Shown here one piece after another: positions 25,176 to 34,301 of a stretch of DNA of 64,000 nucleotides. A model generated the notes under the pieces. It was not told the origin of the DNA and did not search any database. It was given only the letters and a program-made list of their open reading frames with translations. This DNA comes from Sphingomonas gilva. GTDB taxonomy: Bacteria > Pseudomonadota > Alphaproteobacteria > Sphingomonadales > Sphingomonadaceae. How positions within the stretch are numbered: position 1 is the first letter of the stretch; each line of letters begins with the position of its first letter. The translations under genes and the position numbers were made by a program. The stretch spans positions 1-64,000 of the forward strand of contig NZ_QWLV01000006.1 of the NCBI RefSeq assembly GCF_003515075.1, written 5' to 3'.

Positions 25176-25883
25176 TCAATCCAGCCTGACGCGGTGGCCC
25201 GTCTCGAAATCATGGGCGAGCAGATCGGCGATCGCCTCGGCGACCACCTCCGGTTGCTTGACGCTCGCGGGGTCCTCGCCGGGATAGGCGCGGGCGCGCA
25301 TCTGGGTGCGGGTGGCGCCGGGATCGAGGATGGCGGTGCGGACCTGGGAGAGGTTGCGCATCTCCTCGCCATAGGCCGTCACGAGCGTTTCCAGCGCGGC
25401 CTTGGAGGCGCCGTAAGCGCCCCAATAGGCGCGCGGGCGGGCGGCGACGCTCGACGTGACGGCGATGACGCGGGCGCGCTTCGACCTGCGCAGCAGCGGA
25501 TCGAAGGCGGCGATCAGCGCCTGCTGGGCGGTGACGTTCAAGGTCATCACCCTGGCGAATTCCTTGGGGTCGGCGGTCGGGACGGGACCAAGCGAGCCGA
25601 GCATCGCCGCGTTGAGGACCAATGTGTCGAGCGCGTCCCAGCGATCGGCCACCGCCTGCGCCAGCCGGCCGATGCTGCTGCCGTCGGTCAGGTCGAGCGG
25701 GGCGATGGTGGCGCTGCCGCCGGCCGCATGGATCGCGTCCTCGACCTCCTCGAGCCCGCCGGCGGTGCGGGCGGTGAGGATGACATGCGCGCCCGCCGCA
25801 GCGAGCGCCTTTGCGGTGGCCGCGCCGATCCCCCGGCTCGCCCCCGTGACGAGGGCGAGCGTGTCCTTCAGATGATCGGTCAT
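25176..25883 (-). CDS. Short-chain dehydrogenase/reductase (SDR)
   Basis: NAD(P)-dependent oxidoreductase of the classical SDR type. TGASRGIG (13-20) binds the cofactor, N-A-A is at 91-93, and the catalytic Ser and Y157/K161 (Y-G-A-S-K) are present. It has 235 residues. The substrate is unknown. Its ATG overlaps the purF stop (ATGA at 25880-25883), an arrangement that suggests cotranscription without a clear metabolic link. Confidence 0.88.
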   Translation of the reverse strand: MTDHLKDTLALVTGASRGIGAATAKALAAAGAHVILTARTAGGLEEVEDAIHAAGGSATIAPLDLTDGSSIGRLAQAVADRWDALDTLVLNAAMLGSLGPVPTADPKEFARVMTLNVTAQQALIAAFDPLLRRSKRARVIAVTSSVAARPRAYWGAYGASKAALETLVTAYGEEMRNLSQVRTAILDPGATRTQMRARAYPGEDPASVKQPEVVAEAIADLLAHDFETGHRVRLD

Positions 25884-27337
25884 GCGGTCTTTTCGGCTAG
25901 CAGCGAGAACTGGTCGGCGGGGGCGAGCTCATCCTGATCGGTGAGCCGCGTCGGATAATCGCCGGTGAAGCAGGCGTCGCAATATTGCGGGTGGATGTCG
26001 GCGCGGCGCGCCTCGCCCAGCGCCTTGTAGAGCCCGCCGATCGAGACGAAGGCGAGGCTGTCGGCGTGGATGAACTCCCGCATGCCGGCGACGTCGTGCT
26101 GCGCGGCGAGCAGCTTGGTGCGCTCCGGCGTGTCGACGCCGTAGAAGCAGCTGTGGCGCGTCGGCGGGCTGGCGATACGCATGTGCACCTCCGCCGCGCC
26201 GGCGTCGCGCATCATCTGGACGATCTTGAGCGACGTGGTGCCGCGGACGATCGAATCGTCGATCAGGATGATCCGCTTGCCCTCGATCAGCGCGCGGTTG
26301 GCGTTGTGCTTGAGCTTGACGCCGAGATGCCGGACCTTGTCGCCGGGCTGGATGAAGGTGCGGCCGACATAGTGCGAGCGGATGATGCCGAGTTCGAACG
26401 GGATGCCCGATTGCTGGGCATAGCCGATCGCCGCAGGCACGCCCGAATCGGGGACCGGGATGACCAGATCGGCGTCGACCGGGCTTTCGATGGCGAGCTC
26501 CGCGCCGATCGCCTTGCGCACCGAGTAAACCGATTCGCCCGCGACGATCGAATCGGGGCGCGAGAAATAGACATGCTCGAAGATGCAGGGGCGAGGACTG
26601 ACGGTGGCAAACGGGCGGATCGACTTGACCTCACCATTCTGCACCGTGACCAGCTCGCCCGGCTCCACCTCGCGCTCGAAGGTCGCGCCGACGACGTCGA
26701 GCGCCACGGTTTCCGAGGCGAAGATCACCGACTTGTCCAGCCGGCCCATGACGAGCGGGCGGATGCCGAGCGGATCGCGGCAGGCGATCATGCCCTCGGG
26801 CGTCATGCAGATCAGCGAATAGGCGCCCTCGACCTGGCGCAGCGCATCGATGAAGCGATCGAGCAAGGTCCGGTAATGCGAGGTGGCGACGAGGTGGATG
26901 ATCGTCTCGGTATCGCTGGTCGACTGGAAGATCGAACCGCGGCGGACCAGCTCCCGCCGGAGCTTCATCGCGTTCGAGATGTTGCCGTTATGCGCCACCG
27001 CGAAGCCGCCCGAGGCGAGATCGGCGTAGAGCGGCTGGACGTTCCGGAGGGCGGTCTCCCCCGTGGTCGAATAGCGGACATGGCCGCACGCCATGGTGCC
27101 GGCCAATGCGCGGATGATCTCGTCGCGGTCGAAATTGCCGGCGACATGGCCCATCGCGCGGTGGGTGTGGAAGTGCTGGCCGTCGAAGCTGGTGATGCCG
27201 GCGGCCTCCTGCCCGCGATGCTGCAGGGCGTGGAGGCCCAATGCGACGAGCGCGGACGCGCCCTCCGCCTGGGCGACGCCGAAGATGCCGCATTCCTCGC
27301 GCAGCTTGTCGTCATCGAAAGGGTTGGTCGTCAGCAT
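25880..27337 (-). CDS. purF: Amidophosphoribosyltransferase
   Basis: First committed step of purine synthesis: PRPP plus glutamine to 5-phosphoribosylamine. ATG 27337 gives 485 residues with a 15-residue propeptide before the nucleophile Cys16 (R-E-E-C-G-I-F-G). The glutaminase blocks [11 protein letters not shown] and H-N-G-N follow. The PRPP-binding motif [15 protein letters not shown] is near residue 360. The open frame extends far upstream through a repeat and the opposite strand of hisI, which is shadow. Its stop is coupled to the SDR gene; it is divergent from hisI across repeat B3. Confidence 0.95.
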   Translation of the reverse strand: MLTTNPFDDDKLREECGIFGVAQAEGASALVALGLHALQHRGQEAAGITSFDGQHFHTHRAMGHVAGNFDRDEIIRALAGTMACGHVRYSTTGETALRNVQPLYADLASGGFAVAHNGNISNAMKLRRELVRRGSIFQSTSDTETIIHLVATSHYRTLLDRFIDALRQVEGAYSLICMTPEGMIACRDPLGIRPLVMGRLDKSVIFASETVALDVVGATFEREVEPGELVTVQNGEVKSIRPFATVSPRPCIFEHVYFSRPDSIVAGESVYSVRKAIGAELAIESPVDADLVIPVPDSGVPAAIGYAQQSGIPFELGIIRSHYVGRTFIQPGDKVRHLGVKLKHNANRALIEGKRIILIDDSIVRGTTSLKIVQMMRDAGAAEVHMRIASPPTRHSCFYGVDTPERTKLLAAQHDVAGMREFIHADSLAFVSIGGLYKALGEARRADIHPQYCDACFTGDYPTRLTDQDELAPADQFSLLAEKTA

Positions 27338-27468
27338 CTCTGCGGCCGGATCATTGGGGGGTGCGCGCCATATAGGGAGCCGAAGGGGGTTTGTCGCCCT
27401 TTTGTCATCATTCGTGGAAAATGCCTGATGTTCAGTTGGGTAGGATATGTCGTGAACAGCCCGCCCCC

Positions 27469-27575
27469 CGTCACCCCGGACTTGTTCCGGGGTCCATGGT
27501 GCCGCAAGAGTGGCGTTCACCCCTCCAGCGCCTGCCCAGCCGCCCGATGGACCCCGGAACAAGTCCGGGGTGACG
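27469..27575. repeat. Family B repeat, copy B3
   Basis: Inverted ends CGTCACCCCGGACTTGTTCC and GGAACAAGTCCGGGGTGACG enclose a roughly 60-base spacer. It lies in the divergent region between purF and hisI. Confidence 0.92.
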
Positions 27576-27627
27576 GGGAGGGTATGGCTCTCCATTGCAT
27601 AGAACCGGGAGGGTATGGCTCTCCATT
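27576..27627. repeat. Direct duplication upstream of hisI
   Basis: A 21-bp sequence (core GGTATGGCTCTCCATT) occurs at 27576-27596 and again at 27607-27627, 10 bases apart. It begins at the edge of repeat B3 and lies 56 bases before the chosen hisI ATG, within the likely leader. Confidence 0.85.
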
Positions 27628-27682
27628 TGATGGCAAGATGCCGGGCGTGACCTTTGCCGATGCGCGCTCTATTTCTCCGGTC

Positions 27683-28042
27683 ATGGACGACAAACGCGAA
27701 GCCGGGCTGGAGCTCGATCCCAAATTCGACGCGGCGGGGCTGATCACCGCCGTCGTGACCGACGCCGGATCGGGCGCGGTGCTGATGGTCGCGCATATGG
27801 ACGCCGAGGCGCTGGCGGCGACCTATGCGACGGGCGAGGCGCATTTCTGGTCGCGCAGCCGCCAGCGGCTGTGGAAGAAGGGCGAGAGCTCGGGCAATGT
27901 GCTCAAGGTGATCGAGATGCGGATCGATTGCGACCAGGACGCGGTGTGGGTGATCGCCGAGCCCGCCGGCCCGGCCTGCCACACCGGCGAGGCGAGCTGC
28001 TTCTATCGCCGGATCGCGGGCGACCGGCTGGAGCGGCTGTGA
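27683..28042 (+). CDS. hisI: Phosphoribosyl-AMP cyclohydrolase
   Basis: Third step of histidine synthesis: opens the purine ring of phosphoribosyl-AMP. Motifs [17 protein letters not shown] and I-D-C-D-Q-D-A-V-W (metal Asp and Cys residues) and [10 protein letters not shown] are all present. ATG 27683 gives 119 residues, the normal size for a stand-alone HisI; ATG 27638 would add 15 residues. Neither has a good Shine-Dalgarno. No other his genes are near. Its stop overlaps the GTG start of the following lipoprotein gene. Confidence 0.93.
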   Translation: MDDKREAGLELDPKFDAAGLITAVVTDAGSGAVLMVAHMDAEALAATYATGEAHFWSRSRQRLWKKGESSGNVLKVIEMRIDCDQDAVWVIAEPAGPACHTGEASCFYRRIAGDRLERL

Positions 28043-28533
28043 GGATCGCCACGGCGGCGCTTCTGCTGCTGGCGGCGTGCGACGGCGGCATCGCATCGGG
28101 CGAGAGCGCCGGCGAGCGGCTGGAGGAGGCGGCGATCGCGCGCGGCGTGATCCCCGATCCCGAGAGCCTGGACGTGGCGGGCGCCTATGGCCGTGGCGCG
28201 GACAGCCTGTGCGTGATCGAGCGGGACGGGGACCTCCGCCTGGGCGTCGATGTCGCCTATGGCGGCGATCTGGGCTGCACCGCGCGGGGGACCGCGCGGC
28301 AGGACGGCGAGGATATCGACATCATGCTGGAAGGTGCGGACGGATGCCGCTTCACCGCGCGCTTCGACGGCGCGAAGCTCGCTTTTCCCGGCCGCCTGCC
28401 GGCGAGCTGCGCCGCGTTTTGCGACGCGCCCGCCTCGCTCGCCGGCATGACGGTCGACCGGCTGAGCGACGCCGCGTCCGAGGTGCGGGCGATGCGCGGG
28501 CAGCAGGGCGGGTTGCTGTGCGGCGGAGATTGA
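28039..28533 (+). CDS. Small lipoprotein, unknown function
   Basis: 164-residue protein beginning at a GTG that overlaps the hisI stop (GTGA). The signal [15 protein letters not shown] has a lipobox L-A-A-C, with lipid Cys14. The mature part is acidic with six or more Cys residues (for example [25 protein letters not shown]), suggesting disulfides. I do not recognise the family. Confidence 0.72.
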   Translation: MRIATAALLLLAACDGGIASGESAGERLEEAAIARGVIPDPESLDVAGAYGRGADSLCVIERDGDLRLGVDVAYGGDLGCTARGTARQDGEDIDIMLEGADGCRFTARFDGAKLAFPGRLPASCAAFCDAPASLAGMTVDRLSDAASEVRAMRGQQGGLLCGGD

Positions 28534-28565
28534 CGTTAGCGTAAACGGAAAGTAGGAAGGACGAC

Positions 28566-28979
28566 ATGACGGCGCGCGCCTATGCTGCGATCGAAATGCC
28601 ACGGCTGCCGGATCGCGAGCAGTTCACCATCTCCGATCTGTCCGCCGAGTTCGGCGTGACCGCGCGCGCGCTGCGCTTCTATGAGGATGAGGGGCTGATC
28701 GCGCCCGAGCGGCGCGGCACCGCGCGCATCTATTCGCAGCGCGACCGCGCCCGGCTGGCGTGGATCCTGCGCGGCAAGCGGGTAGGGTTCAGCCTGACGG
28801 TGATCCGCGAGCTGATCGACCTCTACGACCTGGGCGACGGGCGCGAGACGCAGCGCGTCGCCACGATCGGCAAGTGCCGCGAGCATGTCGGCGCGCTGAA
28901 GGCGCAGCGCCGCGACATCGACGCGGCGATCGACGAGATCGAGGAATTCATCGGCCTGCTCGAGGGCAGGGCCACTTAG
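28566..28979 (+). CDS. MerR-family regulator, LiuR-type
   Basis: DNA-binding regulator with an N-terminal MerR HTH (F-T-I-S-D-L-S-A-E-F-G-V-T, R-A-L-R-F-Y-E-D-E-G-L-I) and a C-terminal coiled helix, without metal-binding Cys pairs. The 137-residue size and F-Y-E-D-E-G-L-I-A-P-E-R-R-G block match LiuR-like regulators of branched-chain amino acid and acyl-CoA degradation. GAAGGA precedes the ATG. The next gene, 9 bases on, is an acyl-CoA dehydrogenase, its probable target. Confidence 0.87.
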   Translation: MTARAYAAIEMPRLPDREQFTISDLSAEFGVTARALRFYEDEGLIAPERRGTARIYSQRDRARLAWILRGKRVGFSLTVIRELIDLYDLGDGRETQRVATIGKCREHVGALKAQRRDIDAAIDEIEEFIGLLEGRAT

Positions 28980-28988
28980 GAGATCATC

Positions 28989-30791
28989 ATGCCGCAATAC
29001 ACCGCCCCGGTGCGCGATACGCGCTTCATCTTGAGCGAGGTGATCGGGCTGGACCGCTACGCCAACCTGCCGGGCTTCGAGAATGCCGGGGCGGAGCTGG
29101 TCGATGCGGTGCTCGACGAGGGCGGGCGGTTCGTCGCGGAGGTGCTGTTCCCGCTCAACCATTCGGGCGATCAGCAGGGCTGCACGCGCCATGCCGACGG
29201 ATCGGTGACCACGCCCGACGGGTTCAAGGAAGCCTATGCCAAGTTCCGCGAGGGCGGCTGGTCGACGCTGTCCGCGCCCGAGGCGTTCGGCGGGCAGGGG
29301 CTGCCGCACGTCGTCTCGACCGCGTTCGAGGAATATATGATCTCCGCCAACATGGCCTTCGCCATGTATCCCGGGCTGACCCACGGCGCGGCGGCGGCGA
29401 TCCTGGCTAAGGGATCGGACGAGCAGAAGGCGACCTATCTCCCCAAGATGGTATCGGGCGAATGGGGCGGGACGATGAACCTGACCGAGCCGCAGTGCGG
29501 CACCGATCTCGGCCTGATCCGCACCCGCGCCGAGCCGCAGGCGGACGGCAGCTACCGCATCAGCGGCACGAAGATCTTCATCTCCTCGGGCGAGCACGAC
29601 CTGACCGACAACATCATCCACCTGGTGCTGGCGAAGACCCCCGACGCGCCCGAATCGACCAAGGGCATCAGCCTGTTCGTGGTGCCCAAGTTCCTGGTGA
29701 ACGCGGATGGTTCGCTCGGCGAGCGCAACGCGGTGGCGTGCGGGTCGATCGAGCACAAGATGGGCATCCACGCCAATTCGACCTGCGTGATGAACTATGA
29801 CGGCGCCACCGGCTGGATGGTCGGCGAGGAGAACAAGGGGCTCGCCGCGATGTTCATCATGATGAACGTCGCGCGGCTGGGCGTGGGGCTGCAGGGGTTG
29901 GGGATCGGCGAGGTCGCCTATCAGAACGCGGTGCAATATGCCGGCGACCGGCGGCAGGGGCGGGCGCTGACCGGGCCGAAGGAGCCCAACGAGAAGGCCG
30001 ATCCGCTGTTCGTCCATCCCGATGTCCGCCGGATGCTGATGGAGGCCAAGGCGCTGACCGAGGGGCTGCGCGCGCTGTGCCTGTGGGGGGCGCTGCAGGT
30101 CGATCTCTCCCATAAGGCGCAGACCGAGGAGGAGCGCGAGGCCGCCGACGACCTGATCAGCCTGTTGACGCCGGTGATCAAGGGCTTCGGCACCGACGCC
30201 GGCTACCGGATCGCGACCGATGCGCAGCAGGTCTATGGCGGGCATGGCTACATCGCCGAATGGGGGATGGAGCAATATGTCCGCGATGCGCGGATCGCGA
30301 TGATCTACGAAGGCACCAACGGTGTGCAGGCGATGGACCTGGTCGGCCGCAAGCTGGCGCAGAAGGGCGGCCGCGCGGTGCAGGCGCTGTTCGCTTTGGT
30401 CGATGCCGAGACAGCGGCGGCCAAGGACCATGTGCGGATGGGCGATTTCGCCCAGCGGCTGGAGAAGGCGAATGGCGAGCTGACGGCGGCGACCATGTGG
30501 TTCATGGCGAACGGCATGCAGAATCCGGAGCATGTCGGCGCGGGCGCGTACAGCTATATGAACCTGATGGGGCTGGTGTCGGTCGGGCTGATGTGGCTGC
30601 GCATGGGCCTCGCCGCCGCTCGCGCGCTCGAAGCCGGGGGCGGCGACGCCAAATTCTACGAGGCGAAGCTGGTCACCGCGCGCTTCTACGGCGAGCGGCT
30701 GCTGCCCGATGCGGGTGCGCTCAGGCGCAAGATCGAGGGCGGGGCCGAGTCGATCATGGCGCTTGAACCGGAGATGTTCCGCGCTGCATAA
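28989..30791 (+). CDS. Acyl-CoA dehydrogenase, 600-residue (DmdC-like) class
   Basis: FAD enzyme introducing a 2,3 double bond into an acyl-CoA. The N-terminal M-P-Q-Y-T-A-P-V-R-D block, the long central domain (LTEPQCGTDLGLIRTRAEP, about 161-179) and the C-terminal extension with A-M-W-F-M-A-N-G place it with the roughly 600-residue group that includes methylmercaptopropionyl-CoA dehydrogenase DmdC and some medium/long-chain enzymes. Y-E-G-T-N-G-V-Q-A precedes the extension. AGGAG lies before the ATG. The true substrate is not set by sequence; the adjacent LiuR-type regulator suggests a branched or short acyl-CoA. Confidence 0.9.
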   Translation: MPQYTAPVRDTRFILSEVIGLDRYANLPGFENAGAELVDAVLDEGGRFVAEVLFPLNHSGDQQGCTRHADGSVTTPDGFKEAYAKFREGGWSTLSAPEAFGGQGLPHVVSTAFEEYMISANMAFAMYPGLTHGAAAAILAKGSDEQKATYLPKMVSGEWGGTMNLTEPQCGTDLGLIRTRAEPQADGSYRISGTKIFISSGEHDLTDNIIHLVLAKTPDAPESTKGISLFVVPKFLVNADGSLGERNAVACGSIEHKMGIHANSTCVMNYDGATGWMVGEENKGLAAMFIMMNVARLGVGLQGLGIGEVAYQNAVQYAGDRRQGRALTGPKEPNEKADPLFVHPDVRRMLMEAKALTEGLRALCLWGALQVDLSHKAQTEEEREAADDLISLLTPVIKGFGTDAGYRIATDAQQVYGGHGYIAEWGMEQYVRDARIAMIYEGTNGVQAMDLVGRKLAQKGGRAVQALFALVDAETAAAKDHVRMGDFAQRLEKANGELTAATMWFMANGMQNPEHVGAGAYSYMNLMGLVSVGLMWLRMGLAAARALEAGGGDAKFYEAKLVTARFYGERLLPDAGALRRKIEGGAESIMALEPEMFRAA

Positions 30792-30800
30792 GCGCATTAC

Positions 30801-31289
30801 ATGGACAGCACACCCGCACCGCCCGCGCTCACCCCGCTCGAACCCGGTCAGCGCCGGGTGATGCACGTCGCCGCGCTGATCCCCTCGCTGCTGCTCACGG
30901 CGGGCGGGTTCGGGCTGGGGATGGTGCTCAACGACAATCTGGGCTGGCCGTGGTGGCCGGCGTTCGTGGTCGTCGGCCTGGTCGCGCTGTGGAGTGTGGC
31001 GGTGGCGCCGCGGCGGCGCTGGCAGGCCTGGGGCTGGGCGCTTGCCGAGGACGAGCTGCATGTCGGCTGGGGCGTGTGGACCGAGGTGCATACCATCGTG
31101 CCGCTCGCGCGCGTGCAGCATATCGATGTGGCGCAAGGGCCGCTGGAGCGCGCCTTCGGCGTCGCGCGGCTGATCGTCCACACCGCGGGCACCGCGCATG
31201 CGACGGTGGTGCTGCCGGGGATCACCCGCGAGACCGCCGAGGGGCTGCGCGACACGATCCGGCAGCATATCCGCGGCGACCCGTGGTGA
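30801..31289 (+). CDS. PH-domain membrane protein (YdbS-like)
   Basis: 162-residue protein with two membrane segments (about residues 27-45 and 49-67), followed by a bacterial PH domain (bPH2; E-L-H-V-G-W-G-V-W-T to the C-terminus). Its stop overlaps the GTG of the next gene, a larger PH-domain protein, giving the usual YdbS-YdbT pair. The function of such pairs is poorly known. Confidence 0.84.
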   Translation: MDSTPAPPALTPLEPGQRRVMHVAALIPSLLLTAGGFGLGMVLNDNLGWPWWPAFVVVGLVALWSVAVAPRRRWQAWGWALAEDELHVGWGVWTEVHTIVPLARVQHIDVAQGPLERAFGVARLIVHTAGTAHATVVLPGITRETAEGLRDTIRQHIRGDPW

Positions 31290-32740
31290 GCGGCGATGCG
31301 CCGCGGCGGCTGCACCCCGCCACCGTCCTGACCAGCATCATCCGCGGCGCGCCCTCGACCCTGCTCGGCCTGCCGGCGATCCTGGCGGTCACCTCCGATT
31401 TCAACCTGCTCTATGTGATCGGGCTGGCGATCGTCGCGACGTTGGTGGCGGGATTCGTCCGCTATCTCGCCTGGCGGCGCTTCACCTATGCGCTGACCGG
31501 CGACGCGGTCGTGATCGAGAGCGGGCTCTTGAGCCGCAACCGGCGCACCATCCCGTTCGACCGGGTGCAGGATGTCGATATCGAGCAGCAGCTGCTCGCG
31601 CGCATCTTCGGCCTCGCCAAGGTGAGCCTGGAGACCGGCGGCGCGGGCAAGGACGAGGGCGCGCTCGACAGCGTCAGCCTGGCCGAGGCGCACCGGCTGC
31701 GCGGGGTGATCCGCGGCCGCGCGGCGGCGGCGCATCACGCGGAGGCGGCAGCGGCGGGCGAGGAGGCGCCAGCGCCGGTCGAGGGACAAGTGCTGTTCGC
31801 CATGCCCTTCCCGCGCGTGCTGCTGTGGGGGCTGTTCAACTTCTCGCTGGTGTGGCTCGCGGTGATCTTCGGCGCGTTGCAATATGTCGACGATTTCGTG
31901 TCGTTCGACGTGTGGGACTGGCTGAGCGAGAATGGCGACGCCGAGGCGCGCGAGATCGCCGCGGGGCTGGCGGTGGGCGCGTGGGTATCGCTGGCGCTGC
32001 TGTTCGCGGCGCTGGGCGTCGTGGCCGGCGTGGTGCGCACGGTGCTGCGCGATTTCGGCTTCACCCTGACCGACGAGGGCGGGCGCTTCCGCCGCGTGCG
32101 CGGGCTGGTGACGCACACCGAGGCGGTGATCGCGTTGAAGCGTGTGCAACTGGCGCTGGTCGAGAACGGACTTGTGCGGCGGACGCTGGGCTGGTCGGGG
32201 CTGAAGCTGCAGACATTGGGCGGCAGCGGCGATGCGAGCGGCCGGCAGGAGGCCGCGCCGTTCGCGCGCGACGCGGAGATCGACGCGCTGCTCGCGCCGC
32301 TCGGCTGGGCGCGGCCCGACCCGGCGGAATTGAGGCAGGTGTCGCGCGGGCATGTCTGGCGCGCGCTGGCGCGGCTGGTGGGCCTGCCGCTGGTGGCGAT
32401 CCTCATCGGCGGCATCTTCCTGCCGCCGGTGCTGTTCGCGCTGACCCTGCTCGCGCCGCTGCTCGCCGTGGCGATGCTGAGGCGGCGCTTCCATCGCTAT
32501 GGGCTGCCGGGCGACAGGCTGTTCGTCCAGCGCGGCGTGCTGACGCGGCAGATGTGGATCGTGCCGGTGAGAAACGTGCAGGCGGTGTCGATCCGGCGGA
32601 GCTGGCTGCAGCGGCGGCTGGGCACCGCGAGCGTGCTGCCCGACACCGCGGGCGCGGGGGTGCTCAGCGATCCGACGGTGCACGATATCCGGCTGGGCGA
32701 CGCCTGGGCGCTGGCGGGGGAATTGCGGACGCGGCGGTGA
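31286..32740 (+). CDS. PH-domain membrane protein (YdbT-like)
   Basis: 484-residue membrane protein with three bPH2 modules between membrane helices. The first PH module begins at Y-A-L-T-G-D-A-V-V-I-E-S-G-L-L-S. A second follows V-R-T-V-L-R-D-F-G-F-T-L-T-D-E-G-G. The third holds R-Q-M-W-I-V-P-V-R-N-V-Q-A-V. The start is GTG 31286, overlapping the upstream stop (GTGA); the open frame beyond it is shadow. A Gly/Ala/His-rich linker (about 140-165) separates modules. It probably forms a complex with its neighbour in the inner membrane. Confidence 0.84.
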   Translation: MSGDAPRRLHPATVLTSIIRGAPSTLLGLPAILAVTSDFNLLYVIGLAIVATLVAGFVRYLAWRRFTYALTGDAVVIESGLLSRNRRTIPFDRVQDVDIEQQLLARIFGLAKVSLETGGAGKDEGALDSVSLAEAHRLRGVIRGRAAAAHHAEAAAAGEEAPAPVEGQVLFAMPFPRVLLWGLFNFSLVWLAVIFGALQYVDDFVSFDVWDWLSENGDAEAREIAAGLAVGAWVSLALLFAALGVVAGVVRTVLRDFGFTLTDEGGRFRRVRGLVTHTEAVIALKRVQLALVENGLVRRTLGWSGLKLQTLGGSGDASGRQEAAPFARDAEIDALLAPLGWARPDPAELRQVSRGHVWRALARLVGLPLVAILIGGIFLPPVLFALTLLAPLLAVAMLRRRFHRYGLPGDRLFVQRGVLTRQMWIVPVRNVQAVSIRRSWLQRRLGTASVLPDTAGAGVLSDPTVHDIRLGDAWALAGELRTRR

Positions 32741-32780
32741 TATCCGGTCCACCCGGGGTGACGATTGTAGGTTAGGCAGG

Positions 32781-34076
32781 TCAGCGTCCCGGTTCGATGG
32801 TGCGCTGCACTGGTGGCGGGCCGACCAGGGGCGGCGTTGCCGGGGCGGGCGCAGGTTCGGGCACGGAGGCGCGTTTGGCGGCGGGTTCGAGCCTGAAACC
32901 CTGCGTCTGCGCCGTCGGCAGGATGAGGCGCGGCTTCATGCATTCGTTGGGGTTGGGCCGTTTGTGCTCCGCGCAGTTCCACAGCGCGCGTTCGAACTTG
33001 GCGGCGCGGTTGCGCAGATAGGTGAAGGAAGCGGTGGCGGTCTGTGCGTCGGTGAGCGGCAGCTCGCGAGGCAGCCTGGCACGGTCCGACCAGGCGAACA
33101 GCTTGCAGAAAGGCCGATCGGCGCAGACCGAGGCGGCGAGCGCGGGGAAGTCGTTGGCGGAGAAGCGCCTGTCGAACAGCATGACGAAGGTGCCCTGGCC
33201 GTCCTGCAGCACCGGCTGAACGCCAAGCGCCGCCACGTCGAGCGCGTCGATCAGCGTCTCCTGGCCCTCGACGCCGGCGCGATGCGCTTCGGAGAGGAAG
33301 CCGATCTTCGGAACGACGGGCTCCGGCCCGGCATGGCGGCCGCGGAAGGCGCCCGGCGTGCCCCACCAGCCGGTCCAGCGGAAGAAGAGGTGGGTATTGA
33401 CCGCGACGACCTTGTCGAGGCTCGAGCTCCAATAGGGCACCACCCAATCGGTGTGATAATGGGTCGAATGGCCGACGGGCTTGTACACCGCGCCGTCGAG
33501 CATCGCGCCCGCGCGCTTGCGCGCGTCCTCCCACGCCTCGGGCCGGGGGATGCGCAGCAGCGCGCCGTCGCAGGTGAAGGTGAACTGGCAGCCGGTGCTG
33601 CGCTCCTGGCCCTGGAACACGACGCCGCAGATGGTGGCGGGGAAGGCCGGGTGGCGCATCCGGTTGATGACCACCTGCGCCACCGCGCGCTGGCCCTCGG
33701 GATCGCCCGAACCGGCTTCGTAGAGCATCGCTGCGGCGAGGCAGTCCTGCGCGCGGGTGCGGTCGAGCTCCGGCTGCTTGAGGATGAGGGGCCGCGCCGC
33801 CGGATTGGGATCGGTCGAGAAGGGCACCGCGGCGTTGATCTCGCGCGCGGTGTCGGGATCGACATCGGCATATTCGATCGGCTCGACCGGCGGGACGACG
33901 GTCGGCGGCACGACGGGCTGGACGGCCAGCGCGCGGCGCGGCGCAGTGGGCGGCGCGATCGGCGTCAGCAGCCAGGCCGCGACGATCGCGGCGATGGTGG
34001 CGAGCGCGACCAGCCCCACCACCGCGCGCATGCCGGGCGGAGGCTGGATGACTCCCTGGGTGGTCCGATCATGCAT
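32781..34076 (-). CDS. Cell-wall hydrolase, SleB/Hydrolase_2 family
   Basis: Membrane-anchored predicted peptidoglycan hydrolase. One TM helix is at about 17-40. A Pro-rich linker follows, then the Hydrolase_2 (SleB-type) domain at about 115-240 with A-A-M-L-Y-E-A-G-S-G-D-P-E-G-Q (catalytic Glu), VAQVVINRMRHPAFP and G-C-Q-F-T-F-T-C-D-G. The C-terminal 190 residues have several Cys and end in a Pro-rich tail. It has 431 residues. A lone gene, convergent with the PH pair. Confidence 0.87.
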   Translation of the reverse strand: MHDRTTQGVIQPPPGMRAVVGLVALATIAAIVAAWLLTPIAPPTAPRRALAVQPVVPPTVVPPVEPIEYADVDPDTAREINAAVPFSTDPNPAARPLILKQPELDRTRAQDCLAAAMLYEAGSGDPEGQRAVAQVVINRMRHPAFPATICGVVFQGQERSTGCQFTFTCDGALLRIPRPEAWEDARKRAGAMLDGAVYKPVGHSTHYHTDWVVPYWSSSLDKVVAVNTHLFFRWTGWWGTPGAFRGRHAGPEPVVPKIGFLSEAHRAGVEGQETLIDALDVAALGVQPVLQDGQGTFVMLFDRRFSANDFPALAASVCADRPFCKLFAWSDRARLPRELPLTDAQTATASFTYLRNRAAKFERALWNCAEHKRPNPNECMKPRLILPTAQTQGFRLEPAAKRASVPEPAPAPATPPLVGPPPVQRTIEPGR

Positions 34077-34130
34077 TCGCGGTCTGCGACTGATCGGCGG
34101 TTAGTGGAGACAGGTGAATGCGAATCCCCC

Positions 34131-34237
34131 CGTCACCCCGGACTTGTTCCGGGGTCCATCGCGCCGCACGGCAGAAGCAGGAGGAGCGAACGCCACCCTT
34201 GTGGAACCATGGACCCCGGAACAAGTCCGGGGTGACG
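34131..34237. repeat. Family B repeat, copy B4
   Basis: Ends CGTCACCCCGGACTTGTTCC and GGAACAAGTCCGGGGTGACG flank a variable spacer. It lies between cysK and the cell-wall hydrolase gene on the minus strand. Confidence 0.92.
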
Positions 34238-34301
34238 GGAAGGGAGTGTATGCGCCCCATGGCCAGCTGAATGTCGATCGCGCTAGCGGTCTGCTCAGCG
34301 C

